Assembly (NCBI RefSeq): GCF_020216065.1
Contig: NZ_JAIWNA010000001.1
Coordinates: forward strand, 1,333,408 to 1,397,407
DNA from: Nocardia rosealba
GTDB taxonomy: Bacteria > Actinomycetota > Actinomycetes > Mycobacteriales > Mycobacteriaceae
DNA: 64,000 nt
Reading direction: 5' to 3'
Shown: one piece after another, positions 38,241 to 46,814 of the stretch
Position numbering within the stretch: position 1 is the stretch's first letter
Layout of the letters: each line of letters begins with the position of its first letter
Made by a program: the position numbers and the translations under genes
The notes under the pieces: generated by a model
Databases searched by the model: none
Seen by the model: the letters and a program-made list of their open reading frames with translations, nothing else
Told to the model about the DNA's origin: nothing

Positions 38241-39275
38241 ATGCGCATCGGAGTCTTGACCGGAGGCGGAGACTGTCCAGGGCTGAACGCGGTGATCCGG
38301 GCGGTGGTCCGAACCGCGAACGGCCGCTACGGCGACGCGATCGTCGGGTTCCAGGACGGTTGGCGAGGCCTACTCGAGGACCGCAAGATCCGCATCCACA
38401 ACGACGACCGCACCGACCGGCTGCTCACCAAGGGCGGCACCATGCTCGGTACCGCCCGCACCAACCCCGACGTCCTGCGCGCCGGGTTGCCACGCATCCA
38501 GCAGACCCTCGACGACAACGGCATCGAGGCCCTGATCCCGATCGGTGGCGAAGGCACCCTCACCGCGGCCAGCTGGTTGGCCGAGGAGGGCGTGCCGGTG
38601 GTCGGCGTGCCCAAGACCATCGACAACGACATCGACTGCACCGATGTCACCTTCGGCCACGACACGGCGCTGTCGATCGCCACCGAGGCCATCGACCGCC
38701 TGCACACCACCGCCGAATCGCATCAGCGGGTGATGCTTGTCGAGGTGATGGGACGGCACGCGGGCTGGATCGCCCTGAACTCCGGCATCGCCGCGGGTGC
38801 GCACCTGACGCTGGTACCCGAGGAGCCCTTCGATGTCGCGCAGGTGTGCGCGATGATCAAGTCCCGCTTCCAGCGCGGCGAGAAGAGCTTCATCTGTGTC
38901 GTCGCCGAAGGCGCCCACCCCGCACCGGATTCCGGGTTCACGCTGCGGGAAGGCGGGATCGACGAATTCGGGCACGAACGGTTCACCGGTGTCGCCCAGC
39001 AGTTGGGGTCCGAGATCGAGCGCCGGATCGGCAAAGAAGTCCGCACCACCGTGCTCGGCCACGTCCAGCGCGGCGGCAGCCCCACACCCTACGACCGGAT
39101 CCTGGCCACCCGCTTCGGCGTGCACGCGGCAGAGGCCGTGCATGCCGGACATTTCGGGATGATGGTCGCGCTGCACGGTACGACCATCGGTCTGGTCCCG
39201 CTGTCGGAGGCGACCAAGCAGCTCAAACGGGTTCCGGCCGAACGGCTCAGCGAAGCGCAGGCCTTTTTCGGCTGA
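38241..39275 (+). CDS. pfkA: 6-phosphofructokinase (ATP, actinobacterial type)
   Basis: 344 residues. Phosphorylates fructose 6-phosphate in glycolysis. [20 protein letters not shown] is the phosphate-binding start. [11 protein letters not shown] carries Gly at the position that favours ATP over pyrophosphate, while [12 protein letters not shown] keeps the Lys seen in group III enzymes; catalytic Asp lies in TIDND. Substrate-binding [14 protein letters not shown] and [13 protein letters not shown] are present. ATG 38232 gives three extra residues, but the family starts at MRIGV. It lies upstream of the hydrolase and gatB, as pfkA and gatB are neighbours in M. tuberculosis (Rv3010c-Rv3009c). 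Confidence 0.95.
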   Translation: MRIGVLTGGGDCPGLNAVIRAVVRTANGRYGDAIVGFQDGWRGLLEDRKIRIHNDDRTDRLLTKGGTMLGTARTNPDVLRAGLPRIQQTLDDNGIEALIPIGGEGTLTAASWLAEEGVPVVGVPKTIDNDIDCTDVTFGHDTALSIATEAIDRLHTTAESHQRVMLVEVMGRHAGWIALNSGIAAGAHLTLVPEEPFDVAQVCAMIKSRFQRGEKSFICVVAEGAHPAPDSGFTLREGGIDEFGHERFTGVAQQLGSEIERRIGKEVRTTVLGHVQRGGSPTPYDRILATRFGVHAAEAVHAGHFGMMVALHGTTIGLVPLSEATKQLKRVPAERLSEAQAFFG

Positions 39276-39331
39276 GGCTGCCTGGCGAGGCGTTGCGTGG
39301 AGTTGTCGGTGGGCGTCGGTACCGTGGTTTC

Positions 39332-40711
39332 ATGCGCACCGGTCGAGTGTTCGTTTCGGTTCTTGCAGTCCTCACCGCCCTCGTCGGCGGATGCTCCGGG
39401 TCCACATCGGATTCCGGGGAAACCACCGTGCACGGCAACTGGAACGGCGGGATCGAGGTGCCGGGGCAGACGATCCCGATCGGGGTGAGTTTCGCCGAAG
39501 ACGGTTCGGCCACCCTCGACATCCCCATCCAGGGTCTGCGTGACGCGCCGCTGAAAGATGTTGTCGCCGAGCCGGATCGAGTCGAGTTCGCCCTCCCCGA
39601 CGCGCCGGGCGACCCTCGGTTCCGCGGCAAGCTCGAGGGGGAGCAGATCACCGGTGACTGGTCGCAATCGGGCCAGTCGGCGCCACTCACGCTGCGGCGC
39701 GGCAAGATCGAGAACGTCGCCCGTCCGCAGGACCCGAAGCCACCGTTTCCCTACCGCAGCGAGGACGTCACCTATCGCAGCGGCGACATCACCATCGCGG
39801 GCACGCTGACCGAACCCGAAGGGCCAGGCCCGTTCCCGGCAGTGCTGATGATCACCGGCAGCGGCCCGCAGGACCGCAACGAGGAACTGCTCGGGCACCG
39901 CCCGTTCCTGGTGCTCGCCGACACCCTCACCCGCGCGGGCTACGCCGTGCTGCGCACCGACGACCGCGGCGTCGGCGGTACCGGCGGCAAACTCGACGAC
40001 GCCACCTACGACACCCTCGCCGGTGATGCCGCGGCCGGTGCGGCGTTCCTGCGCGAGCGGCCCGAGATCGACGACGCGAAGGTCGGCCTGTTCGGCCACA
40101 GCGAGGGCGGTTACCTCGCACCGCTGGTCGCGGCTCGGCCCGGCAGCGATATCGCGTTCGCGATCCTGATGGCAGGTCCGTCGGTGCCCGGCGCCGACGT
40201 GCTGATCGAACAGAACAAGGTCATCATGGCCGCCTCGGGCGCGCCCCAGGACAAGATCGATCAGCAGGTCGACTACCTCACGAAGTGGACCGCGATGCTG
40301 CGCGCCGGTGACCTCGAGGGCGCCCAGGTGTACTCCCAGCAGCACAACGAGTCCTTACCCGAGAACGAGCGCGCACCGAAGGAAGCCGTCGACTCGTTCA
40401 ACACCCCCTACATGACCTCGTTCATGACCTTCGACCCGCAGCCGTCACTGCGTGCGTTGCGCGTGCCGGTGCTCGCCTTCTTCGGCGGCAAGGACCTGCA
40501 GGTTCCCGCCGCCCAGAGCGAGGGGCCCATGCGCGAGGCGCTGGCGGGCGCGCCCGACCCGACGGTGCACACCTTCCCCGGCCTCAACCACCTGATGCAG
40601 CCCACCGAGACCGGCAACCCCAGCGAATACTCGAGCATCGAAACCACCGTCGATCCGGCCGTTCTCACCTACGTCACCGATTGGCTCACCCGCCGTGTCC
40701 CGCCGCGCTAG
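39332..40711 (+). CDS. Alpha/beta-hydrolase lipoprotein
   Basis: 459 residues. The signal [20 protein letters not shown] ends in a lipobox Cys, so an envelope lipoprotein. A beta-rich N-terminal domain (about 30-140; [12 protein letters not shown]) precedes a serine hydrolase core. The core has the oxyanion region [12 protein letters not shown], the nucleophile elbow [14 protein letters not shown], the likely acid in [10 protein letters not shown] and the His in [10 protein letters not shown]. The closest type is the YqiA/dienelactone-hydrolase-like peptidase S9/esterase group. Lipid ester or peptide cleavage outside the membrane is inferred. TACCGT lies 6 bases before the ATG (leaderless candidate). 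Confidence 0.87.
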   Translation: MRTGRVFVSVLAVLTALVGGCSGSTSDSGETTVHGNWNGGIEVPGQTIPIGVSFAEDGSATLDIPIQGLRDAPLKDVVAEPDRVEFALPDAPGDPRFRGKLEGEQITGDWSQSGQSAPLTLRRGKIENVARPQDPKPPFPYRSEDVTYRSGDITIAGTLTEPEGPGPFPAVLMITGSGPQDRNEELLGHRPFLVLADTLTRAGYAVLRTDDRGVGGTGGKLDDATYDTLAGDAAAGAAFLRERPEIDDAKVGLFGHSEGGYLAPLVAARPGSDIAFAILMAGPSVPGADVLIEQNKVIMAASGAPQDKIDQQVDYLTKWTAMLRAGDLEGAQVYSQQHNESLPENERAPKEAVDSFNTPYMTSFMTFDPQPSLRALRVPVLAFFGGKDLQVPAAQSEGPMREALAGAPDPTVHTFPGLNHLMQPTETGNPSEYSSIETTVDPAVLTYVTDWLTRRVPPR

Positions 40712-40742
40712 GACCACCGGCCGCCGCCGTGAGCGGCTTACA

Positions 40743-40748
40743 TAGACT
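40743..40748 (+). promoter_or_regulatory. Probable -10 of gatB
   Basis: TAGACT lies 7 bases before the gatB ATG and there is no ribosome binding site, which suggests a leaderless gatB transcript. The gap to the preceding hydrolase gene is only 44 bases. Confidence 0.5.
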
Positions 40749-40755
40749 GCTAGGC

Positions 40756-42261
40756 ATGAGCGCACCCACGGTCGAGTTGATGGATTACGCCGATGTCATC
40801 TCCCGGTACGAGCCGGTGCTCGGCATGGAGGTCCACGTCGAGTTGTCCACGGCGACCAAGATGTTCTGCGGTTGCCCCACCGAGTTCGGCGCCGAACCCA
40901 ATACCCAGGTGTGCCCGGTGTGCCTCGGGCTCCCCGGCTCGCTGCCGGTCGTGAACGAGAAGGCCGTCGAGTCGGCCATCCGCATCGGCCTGGCGCTGAA
41001 CTGTTCGATCACCCCGTGGGGCCGGTTCGCGCGCAAGAACTACTTCTACCCGGATCAGCCGAAGAACTACCAGATCAGCCAGTACGACGAGCCCATCGCC
41101 ACCGAAGGTTTCCTCGACGTGGTGCTCGACGACGGCAGCACCTTCCGCGTCGACATCGAGCGCGCGCACATGGAGGAGGACACCGGCAAGTCGCTGCACG
41201 TGGGCGGTGCCACCGGCCGCATCCACGGCGCGAGCCACTCGCTGCTCGACTTCAACCGGGCGGGTGTGCCGCTGATCGAGATCGTCACCAAGCCGATCAC
41301 CGGTGCGGGCGAACGCGCCCCCGAGGTGGCTCGCGCCTACGTCACCGCGCTGCGCGAGGTGCTGCGTTCGCTCAACGTGTCCGACGTGAAGATGGAGCAG
41401 GGCTCGCTGCGCTGCGACGCCAACGTGTCGCTGATGGCGATCGGTGCCAAGGAATTCGGCACCCGCACCGAGACCAAGAACGTGAACTCGCTCAAGAGCG
41501 TCGAGGTCGCGGTGCGCTACGAGATGCGCCGTCAGGCCGCCGTGCTCACCGCGGGCGGGGAGATCGTGCAGGAGACCCGCCACTTCAACGAGGCCGACGG
41601 GTCAACGTCGGCGGGTCGCCGCAAGGAAACCGCCGAGGACTACCGCTACTTCCCCGAACCCGACCTCGAGCCCGTCGCCCCGGCCGCCGAGTGGATCGAG
41701 GAACTGCGCGCCACCATCCCCGAGTACCCGTGGCTGGTCCGCGCGCGCATCCAGGCCGATTGGGGCCTGTCCGACGAGGTGATGCGCGACCTGGTGAATG
41801 CCGGTGCGCTCGACCTGATCATCGCCACCGTCGAGGCTGGTGCCCCGGCCAACGAGGCGCGCTCGTGGTGGGTCGCCTACCTCACCGAGAAGGCGAAGGA
41901 ACGCGAGGTCGCCCTCGCCGATCTGCCGATCACCCCGGCCCAGGTGGCCGCTGTGATCGCCCTGGTCGAGGCCAAGACGGTGAACAACAAGGTCGCCAAG
42001 CAGGTCGTCGACTTCGTGCTGGCCGGCGAGGGCGAACCGGCCCAGATCGTCGAGGCCAAGGGCCTCGGCATGGTCAGCGACGACACCGCCCTGCAGGCCG
42101 AGGTCGAAAAGGCCCTCGCCGCCAACCCCGATATCGCCGACAAGATCCGCTCGGGCAAGGTCCAGGCGGCGGGCAAGATCGTCGGCGACGTCATGAAGGC
42201 CACCCGTGGCCAGGCCGACGCCGCCAAGGTCCGCGAACTGGTCCTCGCCGCCTGCAGCTGA
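40756..42261 (+). CDS. gatB: Glutamyl/aspartyl-tRNA amidotransferase subunit B
   Basis: 501 residues. Kinase-like subunit that activates the misacylated tRNA and receives ammonia from Gat[21 protein letters not shown] and [15 protein letters not shown] contain the zinc cysteines, and [11 protein letters not shown] and [13 protein letters not shown] are active-site blocks. The C-terminal YqeY-like tail domain ends near [20 protein letters not shown]. GatB partners gatCA at 17686-19466, although the three are not contiguous here. Confidence 0.97.
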   Translation: MSAPTVELMDYADVISRYEPVLGMEVHVELSTATKMFCGCPTEFGAEPNTQVCPVCLGLPGSLPVVNEKAVESAIRIGLALNCSITPWGRFARKNYFYPDQPKNYQISQYDEPIATEGFLDVVLDDGSTFRVDIERAHMEEDTGKSLHVGGATGRIHGASHSLLDFNRAGVPLIEIVTKPITGAGERAPEVARAYVTALREVLRSLNVSDVKMEQGSLRCDANVSLMAIGAKEFGTRTETKNVNSLKSVEVAVRYEMRRQAAVLTAGGEIVQETRHFNEADGSTSAGRRKETAEDYRYFPEPDLEPVAPAAEWIEELRATIPEYPWLVRARIQADWGLSDEVMRDLVNAGALDLIIATVEAGAPANEARSWWVAYLTEKAKEREVALADLPITPAQVAAVIALVEAKTVNNKVAKQVVDFVLAGEGEPAQIVEAKGLGMVSDDTALQAEVEKALAANPDIADKIRSGKVQAAGKIVGDVMKATRGQADAAKVRELVLAACS

Positions 42262-42272
42262 AAACCGCGGTA

Positions 42273-42310
42273 GCCCAACTACTCTCACCGTCCAGGTGAG
42301 AGGGTTGGGC
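42273..42310 (+). terminator. Hairpin between gatB and lppZ
   Basis: GCCCAAC-CTCTCACC pairs with GGTGAGAG-GTTGGGC (15 pairs, small internal loop, GTCCA loop). There is no T-run, common for high-GC actinobacterial terminators. It lies between two convergent genes and could serve both strands. Confidence 0.6.
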
Positions 42311-42387
42311 GCCCTGCCGTCGACCGGGCGCGTGTGTCGCCAGGGCGTGCGGCGTTCGGCGGCACGCCCCGTCGGCTGCGGAACGCT

Positions 42388-43509
42388 TTAGTCCGGGCCG
42401 CCCGCACCGCCCTGCGGCGGTGGGATGCGTACCACGCGATCATCGAATTCGCCCGGGGTGCCGTCGGTTTTGTTGACCGTGCTCACCCACACGCTGCCGT
42501 CGGCACCGGCGGTGGCGCCGAGTAGCTTGCCGTACTTGTCCTGGGCGATCAGGGTGGGTGCGGTGGTGACCGCGAAGGTGCTCGGATCGGCGGTGACGGC
42601 GGCGAGTGCTTTGCCCTCGGTGAGGGCGACGGCCACGCCGTCGGTGGTCGCCGCGCACCCGCCGACGCCGGGCCGGTCGGGCCAGGTCCACGACACGGTG
42701 ACGGTGCCGTCGGTGCCGAGATGCTGCAGGCGGTCCTCGGCGGCGGTGCGGTCGGTGACCCACATGCCGTCCTTGCCGTCACGACACAGGTCACCGGCGC
42801 TGCCGATGCCCGAGGCGACCACTTGCGGAGTGTTCGCGCCCGAGGACGGTGAGTCCAACCGCAACAGTTTCCCCCCGAGCGAGCCGGGGTCGGCCGCGGC
42901 GCCGGGGTTGCCCGCGTCACCGGTGAGGACCAGCAGCTGGTTCGGTGTCGCCCATTCCAGCGCGCCGCGATTACCGGTGGCGCCCTTGGGGATTCCGGTG
43001 AGAATCTCCTTCGGCGCGCCGTCGCGGGACAGGCGGACCACCCGGTTGTCGCTGCCGGTGGTGATGTAGGCGTACATCAGCCCGTCCTCGGAGAAGGTGG
43101 GCGACAAGGTGATATCGGAGATGCCACCGTCGCCCGACCCGTCGACGGGCAGCACCGCGACCTCCTCCGGCGGCGGCTGCGGAGTGCTCGCGTCGACCGG
43201 CGTCACCGACAGGATGCGACCGGTGCGGCGCTCGGCGACCAGCGCGCTGTCACCCACCGCGATCAGCCCGGCGGCCGAATCGAGGCAGGTGCCGATGACA
43301 TTGGGATCGGGGTCGATACACGGTCCGGTCGGGCGCGGCGCCTGCGAGGGCGAGTCCTGTGGCGGCTTCGGTTCCGCGTTGGCACCGCCGATCGACGGCT
43401 CGGTGGTGAACGGGCTCGACGCCGACTCGTCGAAACGGGCACACCCGGCGACCAGAATCGTGCCGAGCGCCAACCCGACTGCCACGCGGCCCGCGAATAC
43501 CGAACTCAT
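42388..43509 (-). CDS. lppZ: LppZ-like lipoprotein, PQQ-type beta-propeller
   Basis: 373 residues. The signal AVGLALGTILVAGC ends in a lipobox Cys. The mature protein resembles the soluble glucose/sorbosone dehydrogenase propeller: DSALVAERRTGRILSVT, GGISDITLSPTFSEDGLMYA and ALEWATPNQLLVLTGDAGNP are typical blade stretches. Position beside doxX, cfp6 and ilvB matches M. tuberculosis Rv3006 (lppZ). Catalytic use of PQQ is not demonstrable from sequence. TAACGT ends 7 bases before the ATG (leaderless candidate). It is divergent from doxX across 90 bases. Confidence 0.88.
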   Translation of the reverse strand: MSSVFAGRVAVGLALGTILVAGCARFDESASSPFTTEPSIGGANAEPKPPQDSPSQAPRPTGPCIDPDPNVIGTCLDSAAGLIAVGDSALVAERRTGRILSVTPVDASTPQPPPEEVAVLPVDGSGDGGISDITLSPTFSEDGLMYAYITTGSDNRVVRLSRDGAPKEILTGIPKGATGNRGALEWATPNQLLVLTGDAGNPGAAADPGSLGGKLLRLDSPSSGANTPQVVASGIGSAGDLCRDGKDGMWVTDRTAAEDRLQHLGTDGTVTVSWTWPDRPGVGGCAATTDGVAVALTEGKALAAVTADPSTFAVTTAPTLIAQDKYGKLLGATAGADGSVWVSTVNKTDGTPGEFDDRVVRIPPPQGGAGGPD

Positions 43510-43599
43510 GGTGCAGACGTTACCGGCAGTCGAGCGGGGCTGACACGCCTGATGCGGCGAAGGGCGGCGCACCGCGAGCCCACGTCCTAAGGTGAGACC

Positions 43600-44445
43600 G
43601 TGACCGACAAGTCGAACGACACTTCCCCCGACGACGCGACGGCGCGGGCCGGAGAGGCCGTATCCGCGGCGGGTCGGCCGGTGACCAGCCCCTACGATTC
43701 GCCGACCACGCAGATGCGCAAGCCCGACCCCAAGGACGTGCCGCGCACCGACGAGGACCTCGGCCTGGATCCCGGCGACGAGGTCCCCACCGCGAGCAGC
43801 GCCAAGACCGGCGCCGACCGCGACGACGACTACGGCTACGCGACGATCCCACCTGCGACGGCCGCATCGGCGGAATCGGTTCGCCTGCAGCGCCGTAACC
43901 GCGAGGCCCGGCGCGGCACCCTCGACTTCGGCTTGTTCGTGCTGCGCCTGGTGGTCGGCGGCACCTTCATCTACCACGGTCTGCAGAAGCTGACCGGCTG
44001 GTTCCACGGTCCCGGCATCGACGGAACCAAGGACATGATGGCCGGTGGCGGCTGGGACCACCCGTCGCTGGCCACCGCCCTGGTGATCGCCGGTGAACTC
44101 GGCGGCGGTGTGCTGCTTGTCCTCGGCCTGGCCACCCCGCTCGCCGCGGGCGCCGTCCTCGCGACCATCTCGAACGCCTGGATGTCGAAGCAGGGCATGA
44201 TCCCTGGTTTCCAGTACAACGCGGCGACCAAGTCCGGCGTCGAGATAGACACCATCCTCGCGGGCGCCGCTCTCGCGATCATCCTCACCGGCCCGGGGCG
44301 CTGGTCTCTCGACCGCACCCGGGGTTGGGCCACCCGCCCGGCCTACGGTTCGTTCGTGGTGGTCCTACTGGCCATCGCCGCCGCCATCGGCACCTACTGG
44401 TTCCTCCACGGCGGCAACCCCTTGAAGGGCATCGGCCCCTTCTGA
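43600..44445 (+). CDS. DoxX-family membrane protein (Rv3005c type)
   Basis: 281 residues. About 100 N-terminal residues are hydrophilic and low-complexity, and the DoxX membrane core follows: FGLFVLRLVVGGTFIYHGLQ, a segment near TALVIAGELGGGVLLVLGLA, another at GAVLATISNAWM, and a final one near SFVVVLLAIAAAIGTYW. Its M. tuberculosis counterpart beside lppZ is reported to join SodA and SseA in a membrane oxidoreductase complex that handles oxidative and thiol stress; a similar role here is inferred from synteny. GTG 43600 is preceded by TAAGGT at 6 bases (leaderless candidate), which also contains an AAGG that could act as a ribosome binding site. Confidence 0.87.
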   Translation: MTDKSNDTSPDDATARAGEAVSAAGRPVTSPYDSPTTQMRKPDPKDVPRTDEDLGLDPGDEVPTASSAKTGADRDDDYGYATIPPATAASAESVRLQRRNREARRGTLDFGLFVLRLVVGGTFIYHGLQKLTGWFHGPGIDGTKDMMAGGGWDHPSLATALVIAGELGGGVLLVLGLATPLAAGAVLATISNAWMSKQGMIPGFQYNAATKSGVEIDTILAGAALAIILTGPGRWSLDRTRGWATRPAYGSFVVVLLAIAAAIGTYWFLHGGNPLKGIGPF

Positions 44446-44535
44446 GCTGATACCCCTCGCTGGTCCGCCTCTCCGGCGAATTCGATCCGGACTCAGGTCT
44501 GATTCGGTACGCGGTCGGCGGGAGATGCGTGGGAG

Positions 44536-44562
44536 TCAGCCGGTACCCGGTGAGTTACCCAT
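44536..44562 (-). CDS. Third octapeptide copy MGNSPGTG, in frame with marR
   Basis: Eight codons and TGA, with AGGAAAGG located 3-10 bases before the ATG. The peptide equals that at 14566-14592, using different Ser, Gly and Thr codons. It is read in frame as the tail of MarR, but its own initiation signal would allow independent translation. Expression is unproven. Confidence 0.35.
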   Translation of the reverse strand: MGNSPGTG

Positions 44563-45054
44563 GTCCTTTCCTGGAGGCGGCGGAGCGGGTTCGGACAGGT
44601 GGGCGGTCATGGTGGCGTGGATGTCGGCCAGGAAAGCCTCGAATCGGCGCAGGTCTTCGGGGGAGTACTTTCCCATGACCGATTCTTCGACCTTCGTTCC
44701 CAGCGGGCCGAAGAAGTCGTTGGCGAGGGCGTGGATGCGTGGGGTGCTGCGCAGCGTGATGACGCGGCGGTCGTCGTGTTCGCGGCTGCGGACGATGTGA
44801 CCGGCTTGTTCGAGCCGGTTCAGCAGCGCGGTGGTCGCGCTGTTGGACAACGAGATCCGCTCACTGAGGCGCGCCGGTGACAACGTGCTGCCACGTTCCT
44901 CGGCGCTGAGGATTTCGATCAAGGCCTCGGCGTCGGTGGAGTGCAACCCGAGCCAGCCGGCGAAGCGGCGGGTGAACTCGCGATAGTTCGCACCGTACGC
45001 TCGCATGCCCTCGTGGATCCGTTCGTACCGGCCGTACGCCTCCGACTGGCTCAT
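44536..45054 (-). CDS. MarR-family transcriptional repressor
   Basis: 172 residues from ATG 45054, which has AAAGGA upstream. Winged helix: LSPARLSERISLSNSATTAL, LLNRLEQAGHIVRSREHDDR and RVITLRSTPR contain the recognition helix and the DxR wing. It is divergent from an MFS efflux gene over a palindrome at 45103, the usual arrangement for a drug-responsive repressor. The C-terminus is odd: after LSEPAPPPPGKD the frame runs into MGNSPGTG and stop, the same octapeptide found at 14566, preceded by its own ribosome-binding-like AGGAAAGG. Confidence 0.93.
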   Translation of the reverse strand: MSQSEAYGRYERIHEGMRAYGANYREFTRRFAGWLGLHSTDAEALIEILSAEERGSTLSPARLSERISLSNSATTALLNRLEQAGHIVRSREHDDRRVITLRSTPRIHALANDFFGPLGTKVEESVMGKYSPEDLRRFEAFLADIHATMTAHLSEPAPPPPGKDMGNSPGTG

Positions 45055-45102
45055 GGGTTCCTTTCGCATCGTTTGACATCCTATTGCCCAGAATCTACTT
45101 TG

Positions 45103-45123
45103 ATGATGGAAATATTCCATCAT
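45103..45123. promoter_or_regulatory. Palindromic operator between marR and the MFS gene
   Basis: Perfect 9-base arms ATGATGGAA and TTCCATCAT around ATA. It lies 48 bases from the marR ATG and 16 bases from the MFS ATG. Length, symmetry and A/T-rich centre fit a MarR dimer site. It could repress both genes. Confidence 0.8.
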
Positions 45124-45139
45124 GGAAATAGGAGTGACG

Positions 45140-46759
45140 ATGAGTCAGGATTCGTCCGTTCGCCGATGGCTCGGCTTGATCGCCATCGCCCTCGGCGTGG
45201 CGTTGATCGTGGTCGACACCACGATCGTGAACGTGATCATCCCGTCGATCATCGAAGACCTGCGGACGGGTTCTGCCGAGGCGCAATGGATTCAGGAGTC
45301 CTACGCGATCGTCTTCGCGGCGCTGTTGCTGGTGGTGGGCCGGGTCGCCGACATCGTCGGTGCGCGCAGGATGTTCGTCACCGGTGTGGTGGTGTTCGGT
45401 GCGACGAGCATCCTGGCCGGGCTCGCACCGGACGGCGGCCTGCTTGTCGTCGCCCGGTTCCTGCAGGGTGCGGGCGCGGCGATGATCCTGCCCACCTCGC
45501 TGGCCCTGCTCAACGCCACCTTCACCGGTAAAGCACGTGGTCAGGCGTTCGCCGTCTGGGGTTCCACGATCGGTGCGGCGGCGGCACTCGGCCCGCTGCT
45601 CGGCGGGTGGCTGGCCGAACACGCCTCGTGGCGTTGGGCATTCGGCATCAACGTGCCGCTGGCCGTGCTGATCGTGGTCGGTGTGCTGACGTGTATCGCG
45701 CCGTCGCCGAAGGTGGCGGGCCGCCTCGATGTGTTCGGCTCCCTGCTGTCGGTGCTCGGGCTCGGGTTGCTCGCCTTCGGTCTCGTCGAAGGCCGCACCT
45801 ACGGGTGGATCAGCACCGTGCAGCAGATGGAGATCGGCGGATTCAGCTGGGGCAGCGGTCCTTCGCCCGTTCTGGTCGCACTTGTGCTCAGTGCGCTCGC
45901 GCTGGGTGGGTTCGTGGTGCGACAGGTGCTGCTGCGTCGCACCGGCAATGCCGACAAGGCCTTGATGGACCTGAGCCTGTTCTCGCTCGCCTCGTTCCGC
46001 AACGGCAATATCGCCACCCTGATCATCGGTCTCGGCGAGTTCGGCATCGTCGCCGTGCTGCCGCTGTGGATGCAATTCACCCTCGGCTACAGCGCGCTGC
46101 AAGCCGGACTCGCCCTGGTGCCGATCGCCATCGGCAGCTTCGTCGCCAGCGGCGTGAGCTTCGGCATGGCCGGGTCGGCGTCACCGCTGAACCTGGTCCG
46201 GCTCGGCCTCGGACTCGAGGTGGTCGGGCTGGCCGCGCTCGGTTTCTTCGCCGCTACCGACAGTTCGTGGTGGTCGGTCGCGCTGGTGCTGTTCCTGTAC
46301 GGCATCGGCGTCGGTTTCGCGACGGCCCAGGTGACCAATGTGGTCCTGGCCGACATTCCCGAAGCCGACAATGGTCAGGCCTCCGGCATCCAGAGCGCCT
46401 TCCGTCAACTCGGCTCCGCCCTCGGCATCGCCCTGCTGACCACGGTCTTCTTCACCACCCTGAGCGCGCGGGTCGACGACGACCTCACCGCAACCGGCGT
46501 GCCCGCGACCGAAGCTCAGCAGTACGCCCACGCCGTCACCGGCAGCGCGGGCGCGGCCATCGAAGGCTTCGCCGCCCAACCGGATACACAGCAGGTGGCC
46601 GAAGTCGGTCGCACCGCGATGACCTCGGGCGTGCACACCGGCGCCTACCTCGCGGCGGGCTTCATCCTGCTCGGCCTGGTTGCCACCGCCCTGATCCCCG
46701 CCCGAACCGGCCGCGACGACGAGTCACCGACGCAACCGAAACAACCCGCCCTCGCCTAG
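45140..46759 (+). CDS. MFS multidrug efflux transporter, 14-TM DHA2 type
   Basis: 539 residues from ATG 45140, preceded by AGGAGTG (an earlier in-frame ATG at 45122 lies inside the operator). Segment 1 LGLIAIALGVALIVVDTTIV carries the DHA2 motif ending in VDTTIVNV. The motif A loop is GRVADIVGARRMF and the motif C region FAVWGSTIGAAAALGPLLGG. About 14 membrane segments can be counted to the end. Proton-driven export of a drug or toxic metabolite under control of the divergent MarR is the likely role. Confidence 0.93.
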   Translation: MSQDSSVRRWLGLIAIALGVALIVVDTTIVNVIIPSIIEDLRTGSAEAQWIQESYAIVFAALLLVVGRVADIVGARRMFVTGVVVFGATSILAGLAPDGGLLVVARFLQGAGAAMILPTSLALLNATFTGKARGQAFAVWGSTIGAAAALGPLLGGWLAEHASWRWAFGINVPLAVLIVVGVLTCIAPSPKVAGRLDVFGSLLSVLGLGLLAFGLVEGRTYGWISTVQQMEIGGFSWGSGPSPVLVALVLSALALGGFVVRQVLLRRTGNADKALMDLSLFSLASFRNGNIATLIIGLGEFGIVAVLPLWMQFTLGYSALQAGLALVPIAIGSFVASGVSFGMAGSASPLNLVRLGLGLEVVGLAALGFFAATDSSWWSVALVLFLYGIGVGFATAQVTNVVLADIPEADNGQASGIQSAFRQLGSALGIALLTTVFFTTLSARVDDDLTATGVPATEAQQYAHAVTGSAGAAIEGFAAQPDTQQVAEVGRTAMTSGVHTGAYLAAGFILLGLVATALIPARTGRDDESPTQPKQPALA

Positions 46760-46770
46760 GATGGGAACGA

Positions 46771-46805
46771 GTCAGGCCCCTCACGGACTCCGTGAGGGGC
46801 CTGAC
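46771..46805. terminator. Bidirectional terminator between MFS gene and ilvD
   Basis: Perfect 16-pair stem GTCAGGCCCCTCACGG / CCGTGAGGGGCCTGAC with an ACT loop. It lies 11 bases after the MFS stop and 9 bases from the ilvD stop, followed by GGTTT on the plus strand. It serves two convergent genes. Confidence 0.85.
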
Positions 46806-46814
46806 TGGTTTCGG

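Noticed and set aside
45122-45139. Earlier ATG for the MFS transporter
   Set aside because: It lies within the operator and lacks a ribosome binding site, while ATG 45140 follows AGGAGTG.
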